Shown: in pieces, positions 38,011-46,037 of the stretch
How positions within the stretch are numbered: the first letter of the stretch is position 1
Layout of the letters: each line of letters starts with the position of its first letter
NCBI RefSeq assembly: GCF_003314995.1
Contig: NZ_QNRH01000009.1
Location: 1 to 64,000 of the forward strand
DNA from: Pseudochrobactrum asaccharolyticum
Lineage (GTDB): Bacteria > Pseudomonadota > Alphaproteobacteria > Rhizobiales > Rhizobiaceae
Length of the DNA: 64,000 bases
Direction: 5' to 3'
Notes under the pieces: model-generated
Database searches by the model: none
Told to the model about the DNA's origin: nothing
Seen by the model: only the letters and a program-made list of their open reading frames with translations
Made by a program: the position numbers and the translations under genes

Positions 38011-38844
38011 TCAGTGTCCGGCAGCTTTGGCGTCGGCTGCGCGTTTGGTCACATATTCACTGGTGCCCATATTGTAGGCTTTTTCAGCATCGACCAGCAG
38101 GCCGGAAGCTTCGGCGGAAAGAATGGCCTTGTTCACTTCTTCAAGAAAACGCTGTTCGTTTTTACGCACGCCGCCTGCAATCGGGATATAGTTGAAGGTG
38201 TCCAATGCGATTTTATATTTCTCACCCCACTCAGGATCAGACAGTTTCTGCTGAAGAATAGGGCCGTCAAAGGCAACTGCACTGCAACGGCCGTTCTGGA
38301 AAGCTTTAAACATATCGGCAGTGCCGGTGAGCAGCACGGTTTGTGCGCCATAAGTGCCGGTGAGCGTACGGTTATAAAGATTGCCCTGCATGCCGCAGAG
38401 TTTCTGTCCGCGCACATCTTCCCATTTGGTTATTGTGGTATCTTTGGGCGCGAGCAGAACAATGCCTGCCATATTGTAATATTCTTCAGTGAAATCGATA
38501 ACTTTGGCACGTTCTGCATTCACACCGAGTGTCGCCAAAATGAGATCAATGCGACCTGCATTCAGCAGTTCAATGCGGTTGGACGCGACAACCGGAACCA
38601 GTTCGATTTCATTTTCAGAGCCGACAATTTTGCCTGCAATATATTTTGCAAGGTCGATTTCAAAACCTTTCAACTCATCATCTTTGGTCAGAAATCCGAA
38701 AGGGACGTAATCGTTTTTAATGCCGACAATCAGCTTGCCCCGGGCTTTGACTTCATCAAGCTGGTCGGCATGAGCGACCGCGCTGAATGTCAGGCCCGAA
38801 AGGATTGTCAGAAGTGAAAGCTTGAAGCATGACTTCGCGATCAT
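38011..38844 (-). CDS. polar amino-acid ABC binding protein
   Basis: 277 residues from MIAKSCFKLSLLTIL at 38844, with a signal peptide ending AVAHA before DQLDEVKARGKLIVGIKNDYVPFG. The family-3 motifs FEIDLAKYIAGKI and NAERAKVIDFTEEYY are present. It is first in an operon with two permeases, an ATPase, a hydroxyacid dehydrogenase and an RraA-like protein, and is divergent from a LysR regulator. Confidence 0.92.
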   Translation of the reverse strand: MIAKSCFKLSLLTILSGLTFSAVAHADQLDEVKARGKLIVGIKNDYVPFGFLTKDDELKGFEIDLAKYIAGKIVGSENEIELVPVVASNRIELLNAGRIDLILATLGVNAERAKVIDFTEEYYNMAGIVLLAPKDTTITKWEDVRGQKLCGMQGNLYNRTLTGTYGAQTVLLTGTADMFKAFQNGRCSAVAFDGPILQQKLSDPEWGEKYKIALDTFNYIPIAGGVRKNEQRFLEEVNKAILSAEASGLLVDAEKAYNMGTSEYVTKRAADAKAAGH

Positions 38845-38974
38845 AGAAATTTCCCCTTTTAATTTTGTGCATTGCCGCTGGCATTTATCTGAAGTTTTGC
38901 ATGCCATGAAATGCTTTTTAAAAAAGTTATAGACAAATTTTATATAATTAATAATACTATTTTCTTTGTTAAAA

Positions 38975-38989
38975 ATAAGATTATCTTAT
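38975..38989. promoter_or_regulatory. LysR-type binding palindrome
   Basis: ataaga-tta-tcttat, flanked by further T/A, fits the T-N11-A dyad of LysR regulators. It lies 12 bases before the LysR start and in the divergent promoter with the binding-protein gene. Confidence 0.55.
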
Positions 38990-39001
38990 ATAGGATGCGC
39001 A

Positions 39002-39892
39002 ATGTATATCAGGCAACTCGAGGCCTTTAAGGCTGTGATGTCGATGGGAAGTGTCAGCCGCGCGGCTGAGTTGCTCTGTATTTCCCAGCCTGCTGTCAGC
39101 CAGCTTATCAATCAGCTGGAGCTTTATTGCGGTTTTCCCCTCTTTGAACGCAAAGGCAAACGTCTGCATCATACGAGAGAGGCGGAAGCTTTGCTGGTTG
39201 AAGTTGAAGCCATGTTTACCGGCGTTAATCGGGTTGCACGCGTTGCTGCGGCGCTGAGAGAGCAAAAATGGGGGGCTTTATCTATTGGTGCATTTCCGGC
39301 AATTGCGCGTCGCGTATTGCCAAAGATCGTGGCGGATTATGTTGCTGTGCGCAGTGATGTTGTGTTTCATTTACAAAGTATGCGCTCGCGCAGTCTCATT
39401 GATGCTGTTGCCAGTCATCAGCTGGATTTCGCGGTTAGTTTTATTCCGGGTGACAGGGATGAAATTGAGAGTATTCCGCTACAAACATTAAAGGCGGTTT
39501 GCATTCTGCCTGTTGGCCATCATTTGTCTGGCAAACAGGTGATACACGCGCAAGACCTGGCCGGAGAACCCTTTGTTTCTTTAGGGCCGCAGGATCAGTC
39601 GCGTATGCTGATTGATAAGATTTTCGATGATCTGCAAATATCGCGCAAAATGCAGATCGAAACCGGTCAGTCGGAAACAGCTTGCTCATTCGTAGCTCTG
39701 GGAGCGGGGGTTTCAGTTGTTGATCCGATCAGTGCGGCTGGTTGTAGTGAAAACGAGCTGATTGTCAGGCCTTTTGAACCGGATATTACTTTTAATATTT
39801 GGCTGATACGCCAACGAATGCCGGTTAAATCGGCTGTGGCTGATCATTTTATCCGGTTCATGAGCGATAGGTTATCTGCAATAAATATTTGA
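39002..39892 (+). CDS. LysR family regulator (NocR/OccR-like)
   Basis: 296 residues from MYIRQLEAFKAVMSMGSVSRAAELLCISQPAVSQLINQLE, a textbook LysR winged helix. The effector domain includes LDFAVSFIPGDRDEIESIPL and LGAGVSVVDPISAAGC. The N-terminus resembles the opine/octopine regulator branch, which controls divergent amino-acid-type importers, as here. It is convergent with the HTH gene at 40675, with only three bases between the two stops. Confidence 0.9.
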   Translation: MYIRQLEAFKAVMSMGSVSRAAELLCISQPAVSQLINQLELYCGFPLFERKGKRLHHTREAEALLVEVEAMFTGVNRVARVAAALREQKWGALSIGAFPAIARRVLPKIVADYVAVRSDVVFHLQSMRSRSLIDAVASHQLDFAVSFIPGDRDEIESIPLQTLKAVCILPVGHHLSGKQVIHAQDLAGEPFVSLGPQDQSRMLIDKIFDDLQISRKMQIETGQSETACSFVALGAGVSVVDPISAAGCSENELIVRPFEPDITFNIWLIRQRMPVKSAVADHFIRFMSDRLSAINI

Positions 39893-39895
39893 ATA

Positions 39896-40675
39896 CTATG
39901 TCAAAATATCATTTTTCATTGTATCTGCCGCAAAATATTTTTTCACCGGCTCCGGCAACTCATGGCTGTCATAGCTATAGCGCCCGCATTTTTTGATCAG
40001 GTTTTTAATATTGGTATTTTTGTTTAATTTTCTCCAGATTGTTCTGGCAGCATAGGGCATATTATCGTGTTTCCAGGACACGCCAATCGTTAAACCTTTC
40101 AAATATTTTTTTTGGTGCATCTCAAAAGGTTGTAATATTGTTTCTGCAATAATTGACGGATGGCGGTGGCTTTTCTCAACGATAAATATTTTATTTCTGC
40201 TCATGGAAAATAAACCGCTGTACTTTGACCTTTGCTGTACCTCATCAACCGGATCGTAAATTCTTTCTATGGATTTAACTTGTATCCAGTCCCTCTCCTG
40301 TCTTATCCGCGTAAATGAGCAAATAATGAAATCCGGCCATGATGGTGAGACATGATATGTCTGATAATCACCGAGATATTGCTCAATATTGGAGAGCTCC
40401 GCATTAAAAAAGCTGAGAATAAATTCTGAATGACTGGGCGAGTTAGAAAAGATACCGGAGATTTTGGTGCGAAATTGCTGTGCAGACAGACTGAAGTCAT
40501 CCGGCAACATCTGAAAATATGCTGCAATTTTCCTCAAGTTAAACGGTGACGGGCGCGCGCATCCGTTAATATAGCGGTTAAACTGCTGTCTGTTGATACC
40601 AAGATTCCTGCAAACTTCTGAAATGGAATGACGCGTTGAGCAGGCCAGCTTCAGATTTTCCGAAAAATCACTCAT
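39896..40675 (-). CDS. XRE-type HTH protein with unknown C-terminal domain
   Basis: 259 residues. Residues about 5-60 form an XRE/Cro-like helix-turn-helix (STRHSISEVCRNLGINRQQFNRYINGCARPSPFNLRKIAAYF). The remaining 200 residues form a domain I do not recognise, with SWPDFIICSFTRIRQERDWIQVKSIERIYD and a basic KKYLKGLTIGVSWKHDNMP segment; it may be a ligand sensor. It is divergent from the peptide importer, and phased 10-base repeats lie just upstream of its start. Confidence 0.75.
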   Translation of the reverse strand: MSDFSENLKLACSTRHSISEVCRNLGINRQQFNRYINGCARPSPFNLRKIAAYFQMLPDDFSLSAQQFRTKISGIFSNSPSHSEFILSFFNAELSNIEQYLGDYQTYHVSPSWPDFIICSFTRIRQERDWIQVKSIERIYDPVDEVQQRSKYSGLFSMSRNKIFIVEKSHRHPSIIAETILQPFEMHQKKYLKGLTIGVSWKHDNMPYAARTIWRKLNKNTNIKNLIKKCGRYSYDSHELPEPVKKYFAADTMKNDILT

Positions 40676-40697
40676 AAAAATCCCCCTATATAGAAGA

Positions 40698-40736
40698 GTG
40701 TAAACTAGCGTAAAAAAGCGTCAACCAGCGAAATTG
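40698..40736. promoter_or_regulatory. 10-bp phased direct repeats between HTH gene and peptide importer
   Basis: Three to four tandem units (gtgtaaacta, gcgtaaaaaa, gcgtcaacca, gcgaaattg) with exact 10-base spacing, one helical turn. They begin 23 bases upstream of the XRE-type gene start. They look like an array of binding sites for that regulator on one face of the DNA. Confidence 0.5.
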
Positions 40737-40853
40737 TTTTCAGTAAACGTCCTTGACTAAGCTTGAGGCAGAAAGCGGATCACTGCAGAAAGCCGGAGTA
40801 ATAATAATGTCCGGACTGTAGCCGGTTGCATTCTGAGCTGGGAGGCTATTTAT

Positions 40854-42455
40854 ATGAAAAAGGTTAGTAATTCTGTTTCAGCTAATGAGCAGGTTCTGCA
40901 ATTGAACCGGCGTACGCTAATTAAAAGCGGTACAGTAATGGCCGGTTTTGCTCTTGCCGGTGGAGCAACTGGTTTTTTATCTTTGACAGATGCCGCAAAA
41001 GCGCAGGAGCCAAAACGCGGCGGCCATCTTAAGATTGGTCTGGAGGGGGGCGCATCAACGGATTCACTTGATCCTGCAACCTACAGCAGCACCGTATCCT
41101 TTGTTGTGGGGCGCACATGGGGCGATACGCTTGTTGAAACAAATCCGGAGGATGGCTCTGCAGTGCCGTCGCTGGCGACGGAATGGACACCATCGGCTGA
41201 TGCATCGCAATGGACATTTAAAATTCGCGATGACGTTAAATTCCACAATGGCGAGAAAATGACACTCGATGATGTTGTGGCCTCATTACAACGTCATGCA
41301 GATAGTAAATCGCAGTCCGGCGCTTTCGGATTATTGCGGTCGGTGGTCAAAATCGAGGCAGTGAATAATGAACTGGTCATCACACTGAAAGAGGGGAGTG
41401 CTGATCTGCCGCTGATAATGAGTGATTATCATCTGATTATTCAACCGAAAGGTGGTGTTGATAATCCGCTGGCAGCGATTGGTACCGGTCCTTATAAAGT
41501 TGAATCCTATCAGGCAGGGGTGCGGGCGTTATTTTCGAAAAATAAGGACGACTGGCGATCAGACCGCGGTTTTGTCGACAGTGTTGAAATCTTGTCGATG
41601 AATGATACGACTGCACGTATTGCTGCATTGTCTGCCGGTCAGGTTCATTATGTTAACCGGATTGATCCCAAGACAATTTCACTGCTCAAGCGCTCGCCGA
41701 ATGTTGAAATTCTTAGTACATCCGGCAAAGGCTTTTATTGTTTTCCGATGCATTGCAACACAGCGCCCTTTGATAATAATGATCTGCGGCTTGCTTTGAA
41801 ATATGCAATTGACCGTGAGGCAATGGTTAAGTCCATTCTTGGCGGTTATGGCAAGGTCGGTAATGATTTCCCGATCAATAATAATTATGCACTTGCGCCG
41901 GACGATATTGAGCAGCGCGTATATGATCCGGATAAAGCTGCCTTTCATTTCAAAAAATCAGGACATGACGGGGCAGTTGTATTGCGCACATCGGATGCGG
42001 CTTTCCCGGGCGCTGTAGATGCCAGTGTGCTGTTTCAGCAGACTGCTAAAAAAGCAGGAATCCAACTGGAAATTAAACGTGAACCGGCTGATGGTTACTG
42101 GACGAATGTCTGGAATGTGCAGCCTTTTTGCGCGTCCTACTGGGGGGCACGTGCCACGCAGGATCTGTTCTATTCCACATCCTATCTGAAAACCTCAGAG
42201 TGGAATGATACCCGTTTTATGCGTGATGATTTTGAGAAGCTGCTTATGCAGGCGCGCGCCGAATTGGATCAGGATAAGCGCAAAGCGATTTATCGCGAAA
42301 TGGCGATAATGGTACGTGATGAGGGCGGACTGATCCTGCCAATGTTTAATGATCACATTGGCGGCTGTGTCAAAAAAATGAAGGGTTATGTGGCAGATAT
42401 CGGCAATGACGCGTCGAACGGCTATGTTGCTTCGCGCGTATGGCTTGATGCCTGA
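40854..42455 (+). CDS. peptide-type ABC binding protein (family 5), Tat-exported
   Basis: 533 residues of the DppA/OppA family. The N-terminus has a twin-arginine signal (LNRRTLIKSG followed by the hydrophobic TVMAGFALAGGATGF), so it is exported folded through Tat. The mature part starts near KAQEPKRGGHLKIGLEGG, with the family core DDVKFHNGEKMTLDDVVASL and GTGPYKVESYQAG. It is first in an importer operon with two permeases and a fused ATPase. Confidence 0.9.
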   Translation: MKKVSNSVSANEQVLQLNRRTLIKSGTVMAGFALAGGATGFLSLTDAAKAQEPKRGGHLKIGLEGGASTDSLDPATYSSTVSFVVGRTWGDTLVETNPEDGSAVPSLATEWTPSADASQWTFKIRDDVKFHNGEKMTLDDVVASLQRHADSKSQSGAFGLLRSVVKIEAVNNELVITLKEGSADLPLIMSDYHLIIQPKGGVDNPLAAIGTGPYKVESYQAGVRALFSKNKDDWRSDRGFVDSVEILSMNDTTARIAALSAGQVHYVNRIDPKTISLLKRSPNVEILSTSGKGFYCFPMHCNTAPFDNNDLRLALKYAIDREAMVKSILGGYGKVGNDFPINNNYALAPDDIEQRVYDPDKAAFHFKKSGHDGAVVLRTSDAAFPGAVDASVLFQQTAKKAGIQLEIKREPADGYWTNVWNVQPFCASYWGARATQDLFYSTSYLKTSEWNDTRFMRDDFEKLLMQARAELDQDKRKAIYREMAIMVRDEGGLILPMFNDHIGGCVKKMKGYVADIGNDASNGYVASRVWLDA

Positions 42456-42481
42456 CATTGCTTACGTTCTGTGTTTTGGAG

Positions 42482-42503
42482 GGTAACGCAATGATGCGTT
42501 ACC
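42482..42503 (+). promoter_or_regulatory. hairpin after the binding-protein gene
   Basis: A nine-bp perfect stem ggtaacgca / tgcgttacc with loop atga, embedded between ggagg and cctcc that extend the pairing, 24 bases after the stop. With no long T-run it is more likely a stabilising or partially terminating element between dppA-like and dppB-like genes. Confidence 0.6.
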
Positions 42504-42562
42504 TTTCCTCCACCTGAATACAATCCTCAGCCCTGTGCCGTTTGTAAAAGTCAGGATATTCC

Positions 42563-43537
42563 TTGATTGGTTTTAGTATCAGACATCCTTTGCTGCTGAT
42601 GATTTTGAAACGTGTAATTTTAAGCTTTGGCTTATTGGTTATGCTGTCACTAATCATCTTTTGCGGAATTGAATTATTGCCCGGAGATTTTGCTTCGACT
42701 TATCTCGGACAATCAGCCACACCGCAGGCAATTATGAATATAAGGACCGAGCTTGGTCTGGATCGGCCATTGCTTGGACGATATTTCTCGTGGCTTGGCG
42801 GTTTGTTGCATGGGGATCTTGGTATGTCATGGGCAAACCGCAACTCTGTCAGTGAGCAGATTGCGTTTCGGTTAGGCAATTCCCTGTTTTTGGCTTTGTG
42901 CGCCGCTGTAATTGCAGTACCGCTGGCCGTCACTCTTGGTCTGATTGCAGTGCGTTATCGCGACAGGTTTCCGGATAAGCTGATCAATATTGCCTCACTC
43001 GCTGCGATCTCATTGCCGGAATTTTTTGTCGGCTATCTGTTGATTTTGTATTTTGCCGTTCAGTTCGGAATCGCGACATTTCCCGCAACTGTTTATGAGG
43101 GTATGTCCCTGAGTGAGCGTTTGACCGCTGTTGCATTACCGGTTGCGACACTGGTTATGGTCGTTCTGGCTCATATGATCCGTATGACACGTGCCGCGAT
43201 TTTAAGTGTGATGTCCTCTGCATATATTGAAACAGCAGAACTCAAAGGTCTGAGCTCCCTGAGGATTATAGCACGCCACGCCGCGCCAAATGCAGTGTCC
43301 CCGATTATTACGGTCGTTGCTTTGAATATGGCCTATCTGATTGTAGGTGTGGTCGTGGTTGAGGTGGTTTTTGTCTATCCCGGTATGGGACAGTACATGG
43401 TAGATGCCGTTACCGTCCGTGATATGCCGGTTGTGCAGGCTTGCGGCCTGATCTTTGCTGCCATCTATATTTTTCTCAATCTTGTGGCGGATATTCTTTC
43501 CATTCTCGCCAATCCGCGTCTGAGGTATCCGAGATGA
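42563..43537 (+). CDS. peptide ABC permease, DppB-like
   Basis: 324 residues if a TTG at 42563 with AGGATA upstream is used; ATG 42599 is the alternative. The N-terminal ILKRVILSFGLLVMLSLIIF, LPGDFASTYLG, LGLDRPLLGRYFSWLGGLLHGDLGMS and the coupling loop ETAELKGLSSLRIIARHAAPNAVSP are classic DppB features. Its stop overlaps the next gene as ATGA. Confidence 0.9.
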   Translation: MIGFSIRHPLLLMILKRVILSFGLLVMLSLIIFCGIELLPGDFASTYLGQSATPQAIMNIRTELGLDRPLLGRYFSWLGGLLHGDLGMSWANRNSVSEQIAFRLGNSLFLALCAAVIAVPLAVTLGLIAVRYRDRFPDKLINIASLAAISLPEFFVGYLLILYFAVQFGIATFPATVYEGMSLSERLTAVALPVATLVMVVLAHMIRMTRAAILSVMSSAYIETAELKGLSSLRIIARHAAPNAVSPIITVVALNMAYLIVGVVVVEVVFVYPGMGQYMVDAVTVRDMPVVQACGLIFAAIYIFLNLVADILSILANPRLRYPR

Positions 43538-44352
43538 GATTTCGTGATATGCCGCTTATCGTGTGGCTTAGTCTGTTTTGCCTGATCACTATTGTTATTT
43601 GTGCTGCTTTTGCGCAATGGGTCGCGCCCTACGGGGAAGGCGATATTGTCGGCGATATATGGGCACCTATGAGTTCTGAGTTTTGGCTCGGTACTGATAA
43701 TCTTGGCAGGGATATTCTGTCGCGACTGATATATGGCGCCCGTACCACGCTGTCGGTGGCACTATTCGCGACATTAATATCCTTCATATTGGGAATGGGA
43801 TTAAGTTTTTTCGCAGCACTTAACCGCGGTATTGCCGATCAGATTTTATCCCGTTTCAATGATATGATGATGGCGATCCCGACTTTGATTTTTGCGTTGA
43901 TTGTTTTGGCAATGCTGCCGCAGAAAATCTGGATTTTGATATTGGTGATGGCTTTATTGGATTCCACGCGTGTTTTTCGTATCGGCCGCGCTGTTGCTCT
44001 GGATGTAGTGGTGATGGATTTTGTTGAGGCGGCACAATTACGTGGCGAGGGTAAATTCAAAATCATTATCAAAGAGATATTGCCCAATACAGTTGCACCT
44101 TTATTCGCTGAGTTTGGCTTGCGCTTTGCTTTTGCCATTCTCTTTCTTTCGACGCTGTCCTTTCTCGGATTAGGAATTCAGCCGCCTGCTGCAGACTGGG
44201 GCGGTATGGTGAAAGAGAATAAAGACGGCATTATTTTTGGTGTTCCTGCAGCATTGGTTCCTGGCGCAACAATCGCTCTGCTGACAATCTGCATTAATCT
44301 GATCGTAGACTGGCTGATGCGCAGTTCTGCAAAACAAAGACAGGAGCAGTAA
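43534..44352 (+). CDS. peptide ABC permease, DppC-like
   Basis: 272 residues from MRFRDMPLIVWLSLF. It has a periplasmic segment with FWLGTDNLGRDILSRLIYGARTTLSVAL and the loop EAAQLRGEGKFKIIIKEILPNTVAPL, typical of DppC. It partners DppB in the membrane. Confidence 0.91.
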   Translation: MRFRDMPLIVWLSLFCLITIVICAAFAQWVAPYGEGDIVGDIWAPMSSEFWLGTDNLGRDILSRLIYGARTTLSVALFATLISFILGMGLSFFAALNRGIADQILSRFNDMMMAIPTLIFALIVLAMLPQKIWILILVMALLDSTRVFRIGRAVALDVVVMDFVEAAQLRGEGKFKIIIKEILPNTVAPLFAEFGLRFAFAILFLSTLSFLGLGIQPPAADWGGMVKENKDGIIFGVPAALVPGATIALLTICINLIVDWLMRSSAKQRQEQ

Positions 44353-45966
44353 ATGTGTGATCTTCTGTCCGTTGAAAATCTGCAATTGTCTGTAACCCGC
44401 AACAATAATCGCTTTAAAAAATCTGGTGAGCAGACGCTGATTGTTGATGATATCTCTTTTAATTTAAAAAAGGGAAAGGTGCTGGGGCTCATAGGTGAAT
44501 CCGGTGCAGGAAAATCATCTGTCGGGCTTGCGACCATGGCTTACGGGCGTGGTGGTGTGGAGATTACCGGCGGCAAAATTGTGCTGAATGGTCAGGATAT
44601 TTTGCAGTTGCCGGTGTCGGGTATTCGTTGTCTGCGCGGCACCAAGGTCTGTTATGTGGCGCAGTCCGCTGCGGCTGCGTTTAATCCGGCGCATCGCATA
44701 GGCGATCAGGTGATTGAGGCGTCGGTTATCCACGGTTTGATGAGCCGCAGTGAGGCACAACAGCGGGCGCGCTATTTGTTTGGTGTTTTAGGTCTGCCGG
44801 ATCCTGACCGGTTTGGCAGCCGTTTTCCTCATCAGGTGTCGGGCGGCCAGTTGCAGAGGGCAATGACGGCTATGGCACTTTGTCCGAAGCCTGAGCTCGT
44901 CATTTTTGATGAGCCGACAACCGCTCTGGATGTGACAACTCAAATCGGAGTTTTAAAGGCGATCAAAGAAGCGATCCATGTTTCTGATACGGCAGCTCTT
45001 TATATCACGCATGATCTTGCCGTGGTTGCTCAAATTGCCGATGAAATCATGGTTTTACGTCACGGAAAGATGATTGAATATAATACTGCTAAAGCAATTA
45101 TAGAAAATCCGCAGCAATCTTATACGCGCGATTTACTGAATATAAGAAGCCGTGTTCATGTTCCGAAGAGCAGGGAGACACCGGTTATCTGTTCTGTCCG
45201 GCAGATCAGTGCGGAATATGCGCATCATGTAAAAGTTCTTGATGATGTTTCCCTTGATATCGGTAAAGGAAGAACCGTTGCTATTGTTGGGGAATCCGGT
45301 TCAGGAAAATCCACATTAGCTCGTGTAATTGCCGGTTTGCTGCCGGCAAGTCAGGGGCAGATTTCGTTCGAAGACAGGATATTACCGGCAAGTTTTCGTA
45401 AGCGTTCCTTTGAGGATTTGCGGCGTATCCAGCTGATTTACCAAATGGCGGATACGGCGTTAAATCCGAAGCATACTGTGCGTTCACTGCTGGCTGCACC
45501 TCTGGGACTCTATTTCGGGCTGCGTGGCCGGATAAAGGAGCAGCGTATTCTTGAATTGCTGGAGCAGATTGAACTGGGGCCGGAATTTCTTGATCGCAGA
45601 CCGGACGAATTATCGGGCGGTCAAAAACAGCGGGTGGCGATTGCACGCGCACTGGCTGCAAAGCCGGAGCTGATCCTGTGTGATGAACCGACATCTGCAC
45701 TTGATCCGCTGGTCGCGGAGGGGATTCTCGACCTCTTGATGCGCCTTCAGAAAGAAACACAGGTTTCTTACCTGTTTATCACACATGATCTGAGCGTTGT
45801 GAAAGCGATCGCCGATGATGTGGGTGTGATGCATAAGGGCAGGCTGATCCGTTTTGGCAGCAGAGACGAGGCGCTCTCACCGCCTTTTGATGCCTATACG
45901 GAGAAGCTTTTACGTTCGGTTCCTGAAATGAAAATCGGATGGCTGGAATCCGTTTTGAATGAATAA
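44353..45966 (+). CDS. fused dual ABC ATPase, DppD-DppF type
   Basis: 537 residues holding two complete nucleotide-binding domains. Domain 1: Walker A GESGAGKSS near 52, VSGGQLQRAMTAMAL, VIFDEPTTALD. Domain 2 (from about 275): [39 protein letters not shown]. In many importers these are two genes. The ATG directly follows the DppC stop with no gap, so the operon is tightly coupled. Confidence 0.93.
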   Translation: MCDLLSVENLQLSVTRNNNRFKKSGEQTLIVDDISFNLKKGKVLGLIGESGAGKSSVGLATMAYGRGGVEITGGKIVLNGQDILQLPVSGIRCLRGTKVCYVAQSAAAAFNPAHRIGDQVIEASVIHGLMSRSEAQQRARYLFGVLGLPDPDRFGSRFPHQVSGGQLQRAMTAMALCPKPELVIFDEPTTALDVTTQIGVLKAIKEAIHVSDTAALYITHDLAVVAQIADEIMVLRHGKMIEYNTAKAIIENPQQSYTRDLLNIRSRVHVPKSRETPVICSVRQISAEYAHHVKVLDDVSLDIGKGRTVAIVGESGSGKSTLARVIAGLLPASQGQISFEDRILPASFRKRSFEDLRRIQLIYQMADTALNPKHTVRSLLAAPLGLYFGLRGRIKEQRILELLEQIELGPEFLDRRPDELSGGQKQRVAIARALAAKPELILCDEPTSALDPLVAEGILDLLMRLQKETQVSYLFITHDLSVVKAIADDVGVMHKGRLIRFGSRDEALSPPFDAYTEKLLRSVPEMKIGWLESVLNE

Positions 45967-46037
45967 AATTTAAGTCAGCATCTGAGCATTAATTTTGGCT
46001 GTAAAAAAACCTGGTGATGAGCCGGGGAGGAGGAATA

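Noticed and set aside
40698-40736. CRISPR array or iteron origin
   Set aside because: Units are only 10 bases with no spacers, and no cas or replication genes are near; an operator array is the better reading.
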